The position numbers and the translations under genes are program-made. Shown in pieces: positions 6,197 through 6,600 of a stretch of DNA of 6,600 nucleotides. Below the pieces are notes generated by a model, which was not told where the DNA came from, did no database searches, and saw nothing but the letters and a program-made list of their open reading frames with translations. The stretch's first letter is position 1, and the number at the start of each line of letters is the position of its first letter. This DNA comes from Xanthobacteraceae bacterium (GTDB taxonomy: Bacteria; Pseudomonadota; Alphaproteobacteria; Rhizobiales; Xanthobacteraceae): assembly GCA_030043285.1 (NCBI GenBank), contig JASHXZ010000560.1:1-6600 (forward strand), in the 5' to 3' direction.

Positions 6197-6215
6197 GGTA
6201 CTTATGGGTACCAAC
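6197..6215. promoter_or_regulatory. Operator-like palindrome 2
   Basis: GGTACTTATGGGTACCAAC matches GGTACTATCGAGTACCAAC at 6165-6183 in 15 of 19 positions; all differences lie in the centre. The symmetric part is GGTAC-N6-GTACC (6197-6212). The copies start 32 bases apart, about three turns of the helix, so two dimers would sit on the same face of the DNA. A further small palindrome AGTAC-G-GTACT (6192-6202) overlaps its left side. Confidence 0.65.
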
Positions 6216-6232
6216 GCAAGCGGCTTGAGCGG

Positions 6233-6600
6233 ATGAAAGGTAAAAAGCCTGTGATCGCGGCGGACCAAACGGGACCTGGCGGCGCCGAGCCTTCGATCCG
6301 CGAGCGGGTGCTCAAGGCGGCATTCGGGGTGTTCCGCAAGCGCGGCTTTTCGGGCGCCAGCACGCTCGAGATCGCAACGCGAGCCAAGATTTCGAAGCGC
6401 GACCTGTACGCGCTGTTCGGCAGCAAGCACGCGATGTTGGCCGCGTGCATCAAGGAGCGCGCCGCCCGCATGCGCCAGCCGATCGAATTGACGGCACCGG
6501 CGAGCAGCGCGGCGGTGGCCGCCACCCTCGTGGAGTTTGGTACGTCGATCCTGCGGGTCGTCTCTCATCCCGACGTGTTGGCGGTCCATCGCCTGGCGAT
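6233..6600 (+). CDS. TetR/AcrR-family transcriptional regulator (3' end beyond window)
   Basis: An open frame of 122 complete codons runs off the window edge. Residues 21-72 form a typical TetR N-terminal DNA-binding domain: RERVLKAAFGVFRKRGFSGAS (helix 1 and turn), then TLEIATRAKISKRDLYALF (44-62), the helix-turn-helix ending in the family's Y-x-x-F pattern, then GSKHAML. The ligand domain begins near residue 90; FGTSILRVVSHPDVLAVHRLA resembles the AefR-like TetR C-terminal type, a modest inference. Start ATG 6233 has only a weak GAG upstream. It is divergent from the peptide/membrane-protein operon, and two matching palindromes fill the gap, which strongly suggests it represses itself and those genes. 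The inducer is unknown. Confidence 0.9.
   Translation, partial: MKGKKPVIAADQTGPGGAEPSIRERVLKAAFGVFRKRGFSGASTLEIATRAKISKRDLYALFGSKHAMLAACIKERAARMRQPIELTAPASSAAVAATLVEFGTSILRVVSHPDVLAVHRLA

Noticed and set aside
6204..6236. Ten-codon leader frame whose TGA overlaps the tetR ATG
   Set aside because: The ATGA overlap is suggestive of coupling, but there is no ribosome binding site, the start lies inside operator 2, and a frame this short is expected by chance.
6131..6589. Upstream part of the minus-strand frame that ends at 6038
   Set aside because: Only the last 30 codons are supported. The upstream part is antisense to the TetR DNA-binding domain and crosses the operator region.

Overview
The window is GC-rich, with dense short-spaced genes and strong G/C preference at third codon positions. 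It carries several kinds of intergenic palindromic repeat that I recognise, from memory, as typical of Rhizobiales (Bradyrhizobium / Rhodopseudomonas / Xanthobacteraceae-like Alphaproteobacteria). Gene content fits: a TesB thioesterase, a UbiH/COQ6-type hydroxylase, GpsA and an EVE-domain protein are common chromosomal genes in that order. I cannot name the species.

Layout, left to right. (1) A short REP-like palindrome (11-30), then a + strand ABC transporter ATPase of the nitrate/sulfonate/taurine class carrying an extra C-terminal AAA-associated domain (72-1355). Its permease would lie to the left, outside the window. (2) A ~107-bp nested inverted repeat (1365-1471) separates it from the convergent tesB gene (1504-2379, -). 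(3) A second, unrelated composite palindromic repeat (2395-2517) lies between the divergent tesB and ubiquinone-type hydroxylase genes. (4) A tight + strand run follows: FAD hydroxylase (2589-3827), gpsA (3835-4833, 7 bp later) and an EVE-domain gene (4836-5258, 2 bp later). The gpsA start is duplicated by a perfect 15-bp tandem repeat. (5) After a short convergent junction comes a - strand pair: a seven-helix membrane protein of unknown function (5303-6025) and, upstream of it, a 30-residue single-helix peptide gene (6038-6130) with its own good ribosome binding site. (6) Divergent from that pair is a TetR/AcrR regulator gene (6233 to the window edge). The 102-bp gap between them holds two near-identical 19-bp operator-like repeats 32 bp apart; one covers the -10 of a candidate tetR promoter.

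How the parts may work together: the central genes are housekeeping (acyl-CoA turnover, quinone hydroxylation, glycerol-3-phosphate supply for phospholipids). The right end looks like a self-contained regulated module, in which a TetR repressor probably controls itself and the divergent small-peptide/membrane-protein operon. That module is the least explained part of the window. No tRNA, rRNA, CRISPR, transposase or phage gene was seen. No gene-free stretch exceeds about 210 bases.
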